64,000 nt of DNA from Coix lacryma-jobi var. lacryma-jobi (Eukaryota; Streptophyta; Magnoliopsida; Poales; Poaceae): the NCBI GenBank assembly GCA_009763385.1, contig CM019831.1, forward strand, positions 90,493,845-90,557,844, given 5' to 3'. The position numbers were made by a program, and so were the translations under genes. Below, in pieces: positions 54,593 to 64,000 of the stretch. The notes under the pieces are model-generated. The model was given only the letters and a program-made list of their open reading frames with translations. It was not told where the DNA came from and searched no databases. Numbering within the stretch: the first letter of the stretch is position 1; each line of letters opens with the position of its first letter.

Positions 54593-55244
54593 TTAGCCTA
54601 ACTTACCTTGGTTAGCCGCTTTGGATTCCCGATTAGTGTCGCCTTCACGGTGGTTGTGGTGGAATGTGGCACCGACGAACCTTGATGACGGGTGTTTTTC
54701 CGGTCGCGGTGTGAACTCGAATTTCTCCTCCTTTCCACTGATGTGGAGCTGAATTTCTCCAGCTCCTACATCAATGGTGGCTTTTGCAGTGCTCAGAAAT
54801 GGCCGTCCCAAGATCAATGGCGTCCGGTGGTCGGGATTAATATCCAGAACCACGAAATCCACCGGGACAAAGAGATTCCGATTTTCACCGGAATATTCTC
54901 TGCTATTCCCGCGGGATATCGGAGCGATTGATCGGCTAGCTGCAACACATAGAAGTAGGGGACAAGGTATGATGATTTAATTTATCATATATTACCTTGG
55001 GCATGACGCTGACGCTTGCTCCCAGATCACAGAGTGCATGCTCGAAGTGCTGCTCTCCAATTGAACATGCGATCGTTGGGTTTCCTGGGTCCTTCTTCTT
55101 TTCTGGGAGTTGGTTTAAAATGACCGCACTGCAATCTTCGGTCAATTTAACCACATCCCTACTTGGAATTGGTTTCTTCTTATTGAGCATGTCTCTCAAA
55201 TATTTTGCATAAGTTGGAACCTGCATAGCGTCAATAAATGGCAC
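54593..55244 (-). pseudogene. Athila-like aspartic protease
   Basis: Reads PSRDVVKLTEDCSAVILNQL, then ACSIGEQHFEHALCDLGASV with SVMPK, where DLGAS holds the catalytic D-x-G. Downstream PDHRTPLILGRPFLSTAKAT is the second conserved box (ILGRPFL). The two halves are in different frames. It should cleave Gag. No RT follows it. Confidence 0.8.
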
Positions 55245-55299
55245 ATGTATATATAATTTTTGAATTACCTCGACGAATTTCTTGAATTGGTCGTCTTCC

Positions 55300-56804
55300 G
55301 TCGGATTTCTGTTTCGATCTGGAAAAGGTAATACATGTGTATCATAGAATTCATGAGGAGCAGTTCGTACCTTGGATGAAGGTTCAGCTGGGGTCTCCTC
55401 TTCTTCGTCTTCTTCAACATTAACAATATTTTTCTTTGTAGCAGCATTACTACTAGGAACTAAATTAGGATGAGGTGGATCACGAGTGGATTTACCACCT
55501 CTCGTGGTTACAGCTTTTACCTCCTCATAGTATTTAATTTGAGATTTAATGTTATCTACTTTTGCTCTAATCTCTTATTAAAATTAATTTGTTCCTTAAA
55601 TGCTTCAGAAAAATCTTTCAGTTTAGCATAAATTCCTTCTAACATTTTATCATGTTCAATTAATTTATTATTTATGCTATCATTAATTCTACCTTGATTA
55701 GAAACTAATTTTCCAATAGGAGAATTAAATACGGAGGTTTGAGGCATACCTTTATTATTCCATTGTTGGATCATTGGAATTGGAGGTTCTCCGTAGCCAC
55801 CATTATTAAGAAGGGATTTGCATCCTCTTTCTTAATTTCTTCTTGACCTTCACTTGACGAAGCGGCTCTTTGCTTGGCGTAGTACTCCTTTGCAGCACGA
55901 TCTCTCTTCTCATTTATTCTTTGCTCTAGCAATTTTACCAAAGTTTGCAGGGTAACAGAATCAGCTTGCTTAATTTCAGACATACCTCTAGCACGTTTTT
56001 CTGTCCATCCTTGATTCGCCACCATTGTCTCGATCAGTTTGGTTGCCTTCTCTACAGTGAGAGAGAGGTATGCACCTCCGGCGGCAGCATCAATGTGTTG
56101 TCGAGATTCTTGCTGGAGTCCATGGTAGAAGCTCTGGATCAAGTACCAGTCTTGCATACCATGGTGGGACAGTATTCAACATACTCTTGTAGTCTCTCCC
56201 AAGCTTCAGTGATTGTTTCTTCGTCTCCCTGTCCAAAGTTGGAAATCTTGCTACGGAAAAGAATAGTTCGACTTATCGGGCAGAACTTGTTGAGGAATTG
56301 ATCCGCGCATCTCACCCATGTCAGCAGGTGTCCAGAGTTGAAGAGGAACCACTGCTTCGCTTTTTCCACTAATGAAAATGGAAAAAGACGAAGTCTGATG
56401 GCATCCTGCGAAACTCCCTGCACAGAAATTGTACTACATATCTCCAGAAAATTCCGGAGGTGAGCATTGGCATCCTCGGAAGGTTTGCCATTAAATGCAA
56501 TAGCTTGAGCCATACGTATTAAGTGAGGTTTAAGCTCAAAATCTACATTACTAGTAGAAGGTAACACTGGAATGTGAGCAAGAGTAGGCATGGAATACTC
56601 ACAGAGTGTTTTGGTCGACGTCGATGTTGATTGATCGTTGGAGCAGCTTGGTTCGTCAGTCACTTTTGACTGGGATTCTTGTCTCGACGAACTCCTCTCA
56701 CGAAGCTCCAGGTTCTTCCTCGGAGGAGTGAGATTAGCTCTCGCTCTCCTAAGAATGGCCTCAGGATCTTCTTGATAGTCGCTCGGAAGATTGAATCCGG
56801 CCAT
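55300..56804 (-). pseudogene. Athila-like gag (minus copy)
   Basis: The candidate start at 56804 gives MAGFNLPSDYQEDPEAILRR. The capsid domain shows FELKPHLIRMAQAIAFNGKP, RLRLFPFSLVEKAKQWFLF, FLNKFCPISRTILFRSKISN and EETITEAWERLQEYVEYCP. The next frame (55771-56157) has DWYLIQSFYHGLQQESRQHI, AAAGGAYLSLTVEKATKLIE and a coiled-coil segment with KEYYAKQRAASSSEG. A further frame near 55556-55774 and a polar tail (55265-55447) lead to the protease. Breaks lie near 56150, 55770 and 55550. Confidence 0.82.
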
Positions 56805-56900
56805 GACTACTTGAACGATCAACAAACAATATATATACCCGCTAGAACTACGGGGGTTAATTCAATAGAAATCACAAAGAATTAATTCTAGCCAATTGCT

Positions 56901-56918
56901 TCCCCGGCAACGGCGCCA
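56901..56918 (-). other. Primer binding site of the minus Athila-like element
   Basis: The minus strand reads TGGCGCCGTTGCCGGGGA, eight bases after the extended LTR end at 56927. Confidence 0.85.
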
Positions 56919-56926
56919 GAAATGCT

Positions 56927-57023
56927 TGTTGACTCTTGCTAACGTCGTCACTAGGAGTAGACTATGGAATCTATCCCGGCAACGGCGCCAGAAAGGTTTG
57001 TTGGTACTTCTTAATGTAAGAAG
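56927..57023 (-). repeat. Remnant of the 5' LTR
   Basis: 97 bases matching 49257-49354 except for three small differences, including the embedded second PBS and the start of the LTR body up to TAATGTAAGAAG. The rest of the LTR is missing at the junction with the next element. Confidence 0.8.
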
Positions 57024-58200
57024 ACCCGCTTGATACAGCCGCTCTTGAAGCTACCAAAGCCTTTGAAGCTCGTGAAGTAAGTTTTCAGCTTTGTAGAGTG
57101 TACACAGAGTTCTGATACTGACATGTATACTTGTCTGCTTGCAGGAAGGCAAAACCAGGTGCAACAGCCTCGAGCACCGTTCCTGATCCTCAGGCGGTGG
57201 AGGAGTCGAGCCGCTGGCCAAGGATGACTCCAGTGTGCCGCCAACCTTCAGTCAGGTAGATCCCTGCCTGACTCCTCTGCTCCAAGTCTCAGGTCGAAGC
57301 CGCTCCTGACGCGGATGCTCTTCCATTGCCTCAGGTTGGTTGGCCGTACTCCATCTTTCGTTCTCCCGCTCAATTGGAGTTTGACCGAGTGTGGAATGAC
57401 TGGTTTTTTCGTACACGACAGCCGGACGAACCTACCCTGGACATGGTCTTGACGGAGATACATGCAGAGGGCTCAGCTTGTCAGCAGGGAGGATCTTTAG
57501 ATGCACCCGAGTCCTCGTGCCAAGGAGCTACTCTTGACGTATCCGGGTATGACCAGATCTTACTCGGCTGAAGGAGCTGAGGGATCAGGTGAGGGCTCCT
57601 TTTGAAGCTCTTCACCAATTTGTTGAGGTAAGAGTCTCAATCTCTTCTTGTTATACTGTAAACTCATCCGAGTACTCACGATATTATTGTATTGTAGTCC
57701 TTTGACTTCAAGGTTAGAGATCAAGTCACCCGGATCCGCCAGGAGCTGTCTCGTGAAAACCAGAGCTCCGGGACTATATTGCCCAGGACCAAATTAGTCA
57801 GAAGGTAGCCACCCAGGTTTTGCATAATCGCATTAATGAACTCCAAGGCAACCTCAAGGAAGTGGTAGCGGAGCGTGACGCTGCTAACGACCGAGAGGTT
57901 GGGCTGATATCCAAGTCCGCTGCTATGGAACAGAAGTTGAAGGAGCTCAAGAAGAGTTCTAAAAAGCAGCTTGAAGGTATACTTGGAGTTTCTGTGTCGT
58001 TCTGCTCCATAATATTAGTGGATGACATATAACTGACTGTTGTGTATGCAAGATGCAAATAAACTGGCTTCTGGGTGGTGCAGAACGCCTTCAACCGGAA
58101 GGCAACGCAGAGCTTGAAGAGGTATTTGGTATTTGCTATAATGTGCAGAGTAACTCTTCAATGAGCCCAAATTGATGCGTGAGGGTTGCTGACCCGGGAC
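57024..58200 (+). pseudogene. Antisense, possibly spliced gene of the Tat element
   Basis: Plus-strand open frames opposite to pol. Pieces include FRSPAQLEFDRVWNDWFFRT with QPDEPTLDMVLTEIH, and a coiled coil NRINELQGNLKEVVAERDAA and KLKELKKSSKKQLE. Gaps between pieces begin with GTAAG-like and end with TGCAG- or TGTAG-like sites (57076-57144, 57628-57693, 57975-58050), suggesting introns. The order resembles the C-terminal half of the gypsy-type transposon protein that grass Tat elements encode in antisense. The N-terminal half is lost at 57024. Splicing is inferred. Confidence 0.45.
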
Positions 58201-59345
58201 CTTCCTGAAGGGCTTTGAGAAGTCTACAAAGGAGTCGGGTGGAATCCTTGAAGGCCTTGGAGCATGCTGTCGGGTAGCCCCTGCTCAACATGATTTCCCT
58301 CCGCGCCAGCAGGAGCCGAGGAGGACTTTGGATTGAGCGGGCCAAGGCTGCACCTGAACGACTGGCGCAATACATCAAGATATGTGCGAGTTCCTTCCCG
58401 TGGTGCAAGGCCTGATGGCAACGCTGCGTGCTTCATCTGCGTCCTTCGAGTTTATCTGCTTTGATGACTCTTCGTGAGGGCAAAGACGACGAGGACCTTG
58501 CAGTAATGCAAGAGGAGGGAAGCCGCCGCGGATGAGTACTCACAGATGTTAGATCTTGTAGAGTAGTCTAGACTCCTCAGTGGTCTGCAGCTTGTATCTC
58601 CTGAAAATAATTATTATAAGATATCAAAATATTGGTTACTTTTGAATCTTGTGAATTGCATATATGTCCAACTCCATATTGCGGCAAATTTCTTTGGCAA
58701 TGGGTTGAGTTTATTTGCTGTGGATGTATGACCAGGCGTCTAATTAGACGAGTCTACTCCGAGTGCTCGCTAGCACTTTAGTTTGGGTCAGTTGACTTCG
58801 TTTCTCTAACCATTGCGTAGAGAACTTAGTCTTGCCCGAGTACTACTCTTAGTACCCTTGTTCAGGGGATAACAATGATCAAGCACCTCTTGAAGGACCG
58901 TAGCATTGGTTCCTTCTAGTGTGAATCATATCCTCTTGACGATCGCAGCTTGAGTGCGAAGGTGGGTGGACCTCTGTCCAAGAAATGTGTAACAGGGTGA
59001 GTACTAATCCACCTTGTTATGCCTTATAGGAACTGTTGTCCACTATAGTGGATTTCATATTCGCTATAGGCTGATAGCCGGGTGTTAAGCCGTACTACCT
59101 TGTGAGTTGTATTGAGCTCGAAGCTCGTAACTCAAGTATGGTTTCCGCTGAACCAATCTATCAGAGTAATATTATATATTAGTCGGAGGTAAGCCCTGCT
59201 ATTGCAGAGACTGTTATGCGACTTAATAGTCGTGATGAGGTGTAGAAAAAGCCTGGATAAAAGTTCTTATGTCGTATGAACTTCAAACTTTATTAATATC
59301 CGACCAATAAATACAATTGCCCTGAATCAGAATTGTAGCGTAGTC
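58201..59345. other. 3' non-coding region of the Tat element
   Basis: No recognisable coding sequence. It lies between the end of the antisense gene and the pol stop near 59347, and probably contains the poly(A) signals of both. Confidence 0.5.
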
Positions 59346-59346
59346 C

Positions 59347-60480
59347 TTAAGTATGGAATTTCTTCAAGTGCTCTATATTCCATGAATTTGGAAGTGGAGA
59401 TCCATCTTCAGTGACTAGCTCAAATGACCCGGGTCTTGTTACTTTAGATACAATATAAGGACCTTCCCATGGACTCATGAGCTTGTGATGTCCAACGGTG
59501 TTCTGAATTTTCTTCAACACCAAGTCGCCTACTTGGAAGGTGCGGTGATGGATGTTCTTATCATAATAGCGCCTCATCCCTTGAAGGTATCTTGCTGACT
59601 GAAAAAGTGCGGTTAGTCGGGCTTCTTCAAGGCTGTCGACTTCTAACCGCCTGGTATCATCAGCTTCGCCCTCGTTGTACTACTCCATTCGTGGGGAGTT
59701 CCAGATTAAGTCAGCCGGCAAGATTGCTTCAGTGCCATATACTAGAAAGAAAGGTGTTTGGCCTATTGCCCGACTTCGTTGTGTTCGTAGCCCCCAGACT
59801 ACCTTAGGAAATTCTTCAACCAACTTTCCGCCGTGATCTTTTAGGAGGTCAAATAGCCTTGGTTTTAATCCGGCAAGAATCAGGGTGTTTGCTCTTTCAA
59901 CTTGGCCATTGGACTGAGGGTGAGCCACTGATGCGTAGTCCATCTTGATTCCACAGTCGCTGGCCCATGACTTGAATTCGATAGCCGTAAAGGGGGACCC
60001 AAGATCAGTGATGATTCTATGCGGCATTCCAAAGCGGTGAAAGACGCTCTGCATGAAGTGGACTGACTTGGAAGCATTGAATTTGACCAAGGGCATGTAC
60101 TCGATCCATTTTGTGAATTTGTCGATTGCAACGTAGATGTACTCGAATCCGCCTGGGGCGCGCATGAGAGGACCCACCGTATCGAGTCGCCAGCATGAGA
60201 AGGGCCATGACGGAGGGATGCATATCAGTTCATGTGCGGGTACATGCTGCTGCTTGGCAAAGAACTGGCATGATTGACAGCGACGGACTAAGTCTTCCGC
60301 GTCTTTTAAAGCTGAGGGCCAGTAGTATCCTGACCTGAAGATTTTTCCGACTAGTGTCCTTGAAGCTGCGTGATTACCGTAGCACCCAGAGTGGACTTCA
60401 TTGAGGATTTCCCTGCCTTCTTCTGGTGTAATACACTTGAGGAGGACCCCTGATGAAGCTTCCGCGTCGATACAGCTTAT
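59347..60480 (-). pseudogene. Tat integrase
   Basis: Zinc region near 60260-60300 (VRRCQSCQFFAKQQHV). The core reads TVGPLMRAPGGFEYIYVAID with KFTKWIEYMPL, FGMPHRIITDLGSPF (Asp present; the usual Asn after it is Leu), then YASVAHPQSNGQVERANTLI with the catalytic Glu and GQTPFFLVYGTEAILPADL. The C-terminal end is RRYYDKNIHHRTFQVGDLVL and SPWEGPYIVSKVTRPGSFEL. A frameshift lies near 59580-59680. Confidence 0.87.
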
Positions 60481-60559
60481 CCCCGACTAGAACATAGTTT
60501 TTGCTACGCCTGGTGACTTGCTCTGCTGTAGTTTTTGTCTCTTGGTAGTTTATGTTCTT

Positions 60560-61075
60560 TGAAGTAATCAATGAAAACTCGTGTCCAGTCGGGTGCTAGA
60601 GATAGGATCTAGGGTTGCGGGTTCTGGCTTGAACTCCTCCTTCTCTTGGATTGAAGGCTTGGATAACTCATGTACAAAGGTACCACAGGGAACTTGTGCT
60701 CTGTCAGAACCCAATTTCGCGAGTATATCTGCTTGCCACGTTGAGATCCCGGGTAACATGAATGAGTTCCAGTCCTGCAAAGTGTTTTTCTAGCTTGCGT
60801 ACTTCAGCACAATAGGCGTACATTGTTTCCTTGGTATAGTCCCAGTCTTTATTAACTTGGTGAATGACCACGGAAGAATCGCCATAGACTAATAGCCGCT
60901 TAATGCCCAAAGTGACTGCTAGTTTAAGTCCGTGGAGCAGTGCCTCATATTCTGCTTCATTGTTGGTGGCTGGCCACAATATTTGCAAAACGTATTTGAG
61001 CTGTTCGCCAGCGGGTGATACAAGAAGGACTCCGGCTCCTGCTCCTCCGAGTTTTAGGGACCCATCGAAGTACAT
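60560..61075 (-). pseudogene. Second (archaeal-type) RNase H of the Tat element
   Basis: Reads MYFDGSLKLGGAGAGVLLVS, ATNNEAEYEALLHGLKLAV, KRLLVYGDSSVVIHQVNKDW and HVTRDLNVASR. The D, E and D residues (FDGS, AEYE, GDSS) are present. A break near 60710 separates the tail ADILAKLGSDRAQVP. Confidence 0.88.
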
Positions 61076-61256
61076 CTTCCATGATCGGGAGTAGCGTTGT
61101 CTCTAGTCTGCTGTATTTCAGTCCATTCGGCGACAAAATCAGCTAGGGCCTGAGACTTGATAGCTTTCCTCAGAGTGAACTTGATGTTGAGTGCCCCTAA
61201 TTCAACTGCCCACTTGGAAATCCTTCCAGTAGCATCACGGTTGTGAAGGATTTCTC

Positions 61257-61469
61257 CTAAGGAAAATCCGTGACTACCGTGATCTCATGAGCTTCGAAGT
61301 AGTGCCGCAGCTTTCTTGAGGATATGAGTAAAGCATAGAGCAGTTTTTGTACTTGCGGGTACCTGACCTTCGAGTCAGATAGTACCTCGCTGATGTAATA
61401 AACTGGTCGTTGGGTGTTGTTAGATGTGCTTGTCGTGTTTGCGCTCCACCACGATTGTTGTGCTGACAA
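61257..61469 (-). pseudogene. First RNase H of the Tat element, degenerate
   Basis: Shows RPVYYISEVLSDSKVRYPQV, KLLYALLISSRKLRHYFEAH and EITVVTDFP, the connection-like remnant of the original gypsy RNase H, followed by the newer RNase H. In Tat elements this first domain has lost its catalytic residues. Confidence 0.75.
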
Positions 61470-61554
61470 CGTGTGTGGTAGCTGTGATATACAGCATCAT
61501 CGGTTCCCTGGGCTCCGGCAGGTGTCAGTACGGGTGAATTGATAAGGTAACTTT

Positions 61555-62455
61555 TCAGTTGTTCAAAAGCTCTGTCTGCTTCATCCGTCCACTAAAATTT
61601 GTCGTCGGCTTTAAGTAATTTGAAGAAAGGCAATCCCTTTCTCCGAGCCATGAGATAAATCGATTCAACGCAGCCATGCACCCAGTGAGTTTCTGAACGT
61701 CTCGGACAGAGGTAGGCGGCTTCAGGTTGATGATAGCTGTGATCTGCTTTTGACTAGCTTCGATGCCTCGATGACTAATGAGGAATCCGAGTAGCTGTCC
61801 TGAGGGTACCCCGAAGAATGCATTTGGTTGGATTGAGTCTCCATTGATACGCACGTATCCGGTTGAAGGTTTCCTCTAGGTCTGATATCAGGGTAGTTGG
61901 ATCCTTTGTTTTTATGACTACATCATCAACATAAGTTTCTGCATTGCGGCCAATCTGATCACCTAGGCAATCTTGGATGGCGCGTTGATAAGTAGCCCCC
62001 GCGTTCTTTAGTCCAAAGGACATAGTTTTGTAACAATATGCTCCAAAAGGAGTAATGAATGATGTCTTGGGTTGGTCTTCTTCTTTGAGGGCAATCTGAT
62101 GGTACCCGGAGTAGCAATCCAGAAAAGAGAGTAAGGCGGAGCCTGCGGTGGCATCAACTATTTGGTCTATCCTTGGTAATCCGAAGGGATCCTTTGGACA
62201 ATGCCTGTTGAGGTCTGTGTAGTCGACACACATGCGCCACTCAGCAGAGTTCTTCTTCTTGACTAGCACTGGGCTAGCTAACCACTCGGGGTGGAGGATT
62301 TCTCTGATGAATCCGGCCGCGAGTAGCTTGGCTATTTCCTTCTTGATTGCCTCTTTCTTCTCTGGTGAAAATCGTCGTAATCTTTGCTTGATAGGTCTAG
62401 AGCCTTCCTTTAACTCTAATCTGTGCTCAGCCAAGTTCCTTGGGACCCCCGGCAT
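61555..62455 (-). pseudogene. Tat reverse transcriptase
   Basis: Reads LAEHRLELKEGSRPIKQRLR, EWRMCVDYTDLNRHCPKDPF, LLSFLDCYSGYHQIALKEED, FGAYCYKTMSFGLKNAGATY and AETYVDDVVIKTK (YVDD at 61922-61933). The thumb LGFLISHRGIEASQKQITAI and VQKLTGCMAALNRFIS is in the next frame. Active-site residues are intact. A frameshift near 61800 breaks it. Confidence 0.9.
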
Positions 62456-62589
62456 GTCTGCTGGTTTCCAAGCAAATATGTCTTTGTTTGCTCTAAGGAA
62501 CTTGGTGAGCGCGAGTTCCTATTCTTCAAATAGGTGAGCACTGATAACCGCTGTCTTGGAAGGATCACCGGTTTCCAGGTCAATGGCTT

Positions 62590-63255
62590 TTATGGAGACT
62601 TTGCTGATGGTTGAATAGTACCCGCCTTCTTTGTTGGGATTTCTGAATCTCCAGGCTTGGTATTAAGCACGATCTGAGCGAGTTCTTGTACTTCCAGGGT
62701 GAGTTGAGCTTTTTCAGCGATTTGGACAGCCTCTGTGTCGCAATCAAATGACCGCTTCAAGTTGCCTCTGAAGGTTAAGATTCCTTTGGGACCTGGCATC
62801 TTCAATAAGAGGTACGGGTAGTGCGGTACTACCATAAACTTGGCAATAGCGGGTCGCCCGAATATGGCGTGATACGATGATTCGAAGTCAGCTACCTCAA
62901 AACTGATGTACTCCGTTCTGTAATTGATCGGAGTTCCAAAAGTGACGGGTAGTATAATCCTTCCGAGTGGTACAACCGCTTTTCCGGGTACTATGTCGTA
63001 GAAAGGAGCGGTTGATGGTGTGAGCTGGGTTGCGAGATCTAGATTCATCTTTCGTAGGGTGCTTGCAAAGATAACATTGAGTCCTGCTCCGCCATCGATG
63101 AGTACCCTACCAAGTGTATATCCAGCGACCGTGGGGTCCAAAACTAGCGGGTAATGGCCTGCATTGGAAACACTGGTCCATTGATTTGCTCTGGAGAAAT
63201 TAATCGGATGTTCGGACCAGTCGAGGTATTTGGGTGTCGCTGGTTCGGTGGACAT
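62590..63255 (-). pseudogene. Tat aspartic protease and linker
   Basis: Reads HYPLVLDPTVAGYTLGRVLI followed by DGGAGLNVIFASTLRKMNLD, where DGGAG is the Tat-type catalytic site. Then VVPLGRIILPVTFGT, FEVADFESSYHAIFGRPAIA and YPYLLLKMPGPKGILTFRGN. This is one open frame to near its end. It cleaves Gag-Pol in live elements. Confidence 0.85.
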
Positions 63256-63302
63256 GATCTCTCGTAGGGAAAGCTTCTGAAGCCTCTTGTTGTCACTAGT
63301 AG

Positions 63303-64000
63303 TTACTCCCCAAAGATGACATTAATAGTTCCTTTGGGGTGCTGAAAGCCACCGGAGTCCTGTTGAGGATCCTCAGCTGTCTTCTTGCCTTTGTCTTTCT
63401 TGTTCTTGTTGAAGTCGGAGTTCAAGCCTCGCTCCTTGAGCTGTCGGCAGTGCCTTGCTTGATGTCCACTTTTCGGATGGAAAGGGCAGGGTCCATCGAG
63501 TAAGTCATCAAAGGTGAATGGCTTGTTTCCCTTCTTCTGAGGCTCCATGGCAGCAACAGTATTATCTCCTGCCCTTTTCCGGGTATTTTGCTGTGGTGCC
63601 TGGTTGCCTCTCAGGTTGTTTCCTCGATCACCTTGCGTGTTTCTATCGGGGAAGCATTCCTGTGTGCATTCCTCTGTCGCCATCATGGAGTTTACAGCCC
63701 GATGGAACTCGTCAGCGGTGGTCGGGTCCTGCTTGATGAAATCTTTGTAATTGTACCTTTCGCAAATACCGTTGCCAAAAAGGTCAATTACTTCTCTGTC
63801 TGTAATGTCGGATACTGTAGAGCGGATTTCTGAGAATCGCCTATAGTACTCCCGCATTGATTCGTTTTTCTGTTGCTTGCAGGTTCTGAGCTTAGTCCAG
63901 GGATCTGATCTCTCTGGGACACCAGCAAAGTTTTCAACGAAGATACGATGTAGTTGTTCCCAGGAGTCGATGGACTCGGGTTTAAGCCTGTCAAACCAAG
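63303..64000 (-). pseudogene. Tat gag, 5' part outside window
   Basis: Capsid end RLKPESIDSWEQLHRIFVE (read across frames) and MREYYRRFSEIRSTVSDITD, VIDLFGNGICERYNYKDFIK and TTADEFHRAVNSMMATEE. Then a basic Asn/Gln-rich linker and a CHHC-like knuckle (CPFHPKSGHQARHC). A frameshift near 63850 separates the two parts. The start lies right of the window. Confidence 0.82.

Larger units (their letters stand above)
49257..57023 (-). mobile_element. Athila-like element lacking RT and integrase
   Basis: Minus-strand element with a complete 3' LTR (49257-50829), polypurine tract, ORF2, protease, gag, PBS and a 97-bp remnant of the 5' LTR (56927-57023). Between protease and ORF2 there is no RT, RNase H or integrase, so it must have relied on another element's enzymes. 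Inserted inside the RNase H of the plus-strand Athila-like copy. Its 5' end is cut by the Tat element at 57024. Confidence 0.82.
57024..64000 (-). mobile_element. Tat-type Ty3/gypsy element, both ends missing
   Basis: A minus-strand internal region with gag (cut by the window end), protease, RT, two RNase H domains and integrase, then a 2.3 kb 3' region carrying an antisense gene. A second, plant-specific RNase H after RT is the hallmark of the Tat lineage. The 3' LTR should lie left of 57024 but is replaced by the Athila-like element. Confidence 0.88.

Overview
This window looks like a stretch of intergenic chromosome from a grass (Poaceae). It is built almost entirely of nested transposable elements, with one broken host gene at the left edge. 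The grass assignment rests on the element types: SIRE-type Ty1/copia elements with LTRs near 1.9 kb, Tat-type and Athila-type Ty3/gypsy elements, a chromovirus, Stowaway, hAT and CACTA elements, and a germin-like gene. I cannot name the genus from sequence alone. Many coding regions carry single-base indels, including the host gene. The two LTRs of one young element also differ partly by indels, so some breaks may be draft-sequence errors rather than biology.

Layout. 1-714: 3'-truncated, minus-strand germin-like gene with a TATA box. 1205-1437: Stowaway MITE. 2266 to about 6780: degenerate CACTA element with subterminal repeats, a Ulp1-type protease relic and other minus-strand protein fragments. 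9122-14761: full-length minus-strand chromovirus, short LTRs, near-matching TSD. 14949-15799: solo LTR with perfect TSD. 16217-16975: 5'-truncated LINE. 17693-20540: minus-strand, apparently non-autonomous LTR element. 20955-33903: complete 12.9 kb plus-strand SIRE-type copia element with perfect TSD CATAA. It sits in older retroelement sequence that resumes at 33904. 34212-38741: LTR of a related copia subfamily, interrupted by a 2.5 kb solo LTR (34355-36883, TSD GAAGG). Its gag and protease continue to about 42185 and carry a hAT MITE (39650-40051, 8-bp TSD). 42186-44930: minus-strand copia pol fragment. 44931-49256: plus-strand Athila-like element cut off inside RNase H. 49257-57023: minus-strand Athila-like element with gag, protease and ORF2 but no RT or integrase. 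57024-64000: minus-strand Tat element (gag, PR, RT, two RNases H, INT) with a possibly spliced antisense gene in its 3' region.

The genes are retrotransposon machinery, mostly broken, and do not form a host pathway. The nesting gives a relative time order: SIRE element into older sequence at CATAA, solo LTR into an LTR at GAAGG, MITE into a gag zinc knuckle, and the minus Athila element into the plus Athila RNase H.

The most interesting signal is non-coding. The SIRE-type LTRs contain an array of five to six small hairpins with a period near 37 bp. Stem sequences differ between units while pairing is mostly kept. Several unrelated LTR families here, and the CACTA end, also carry family-specific palindromic motifs.
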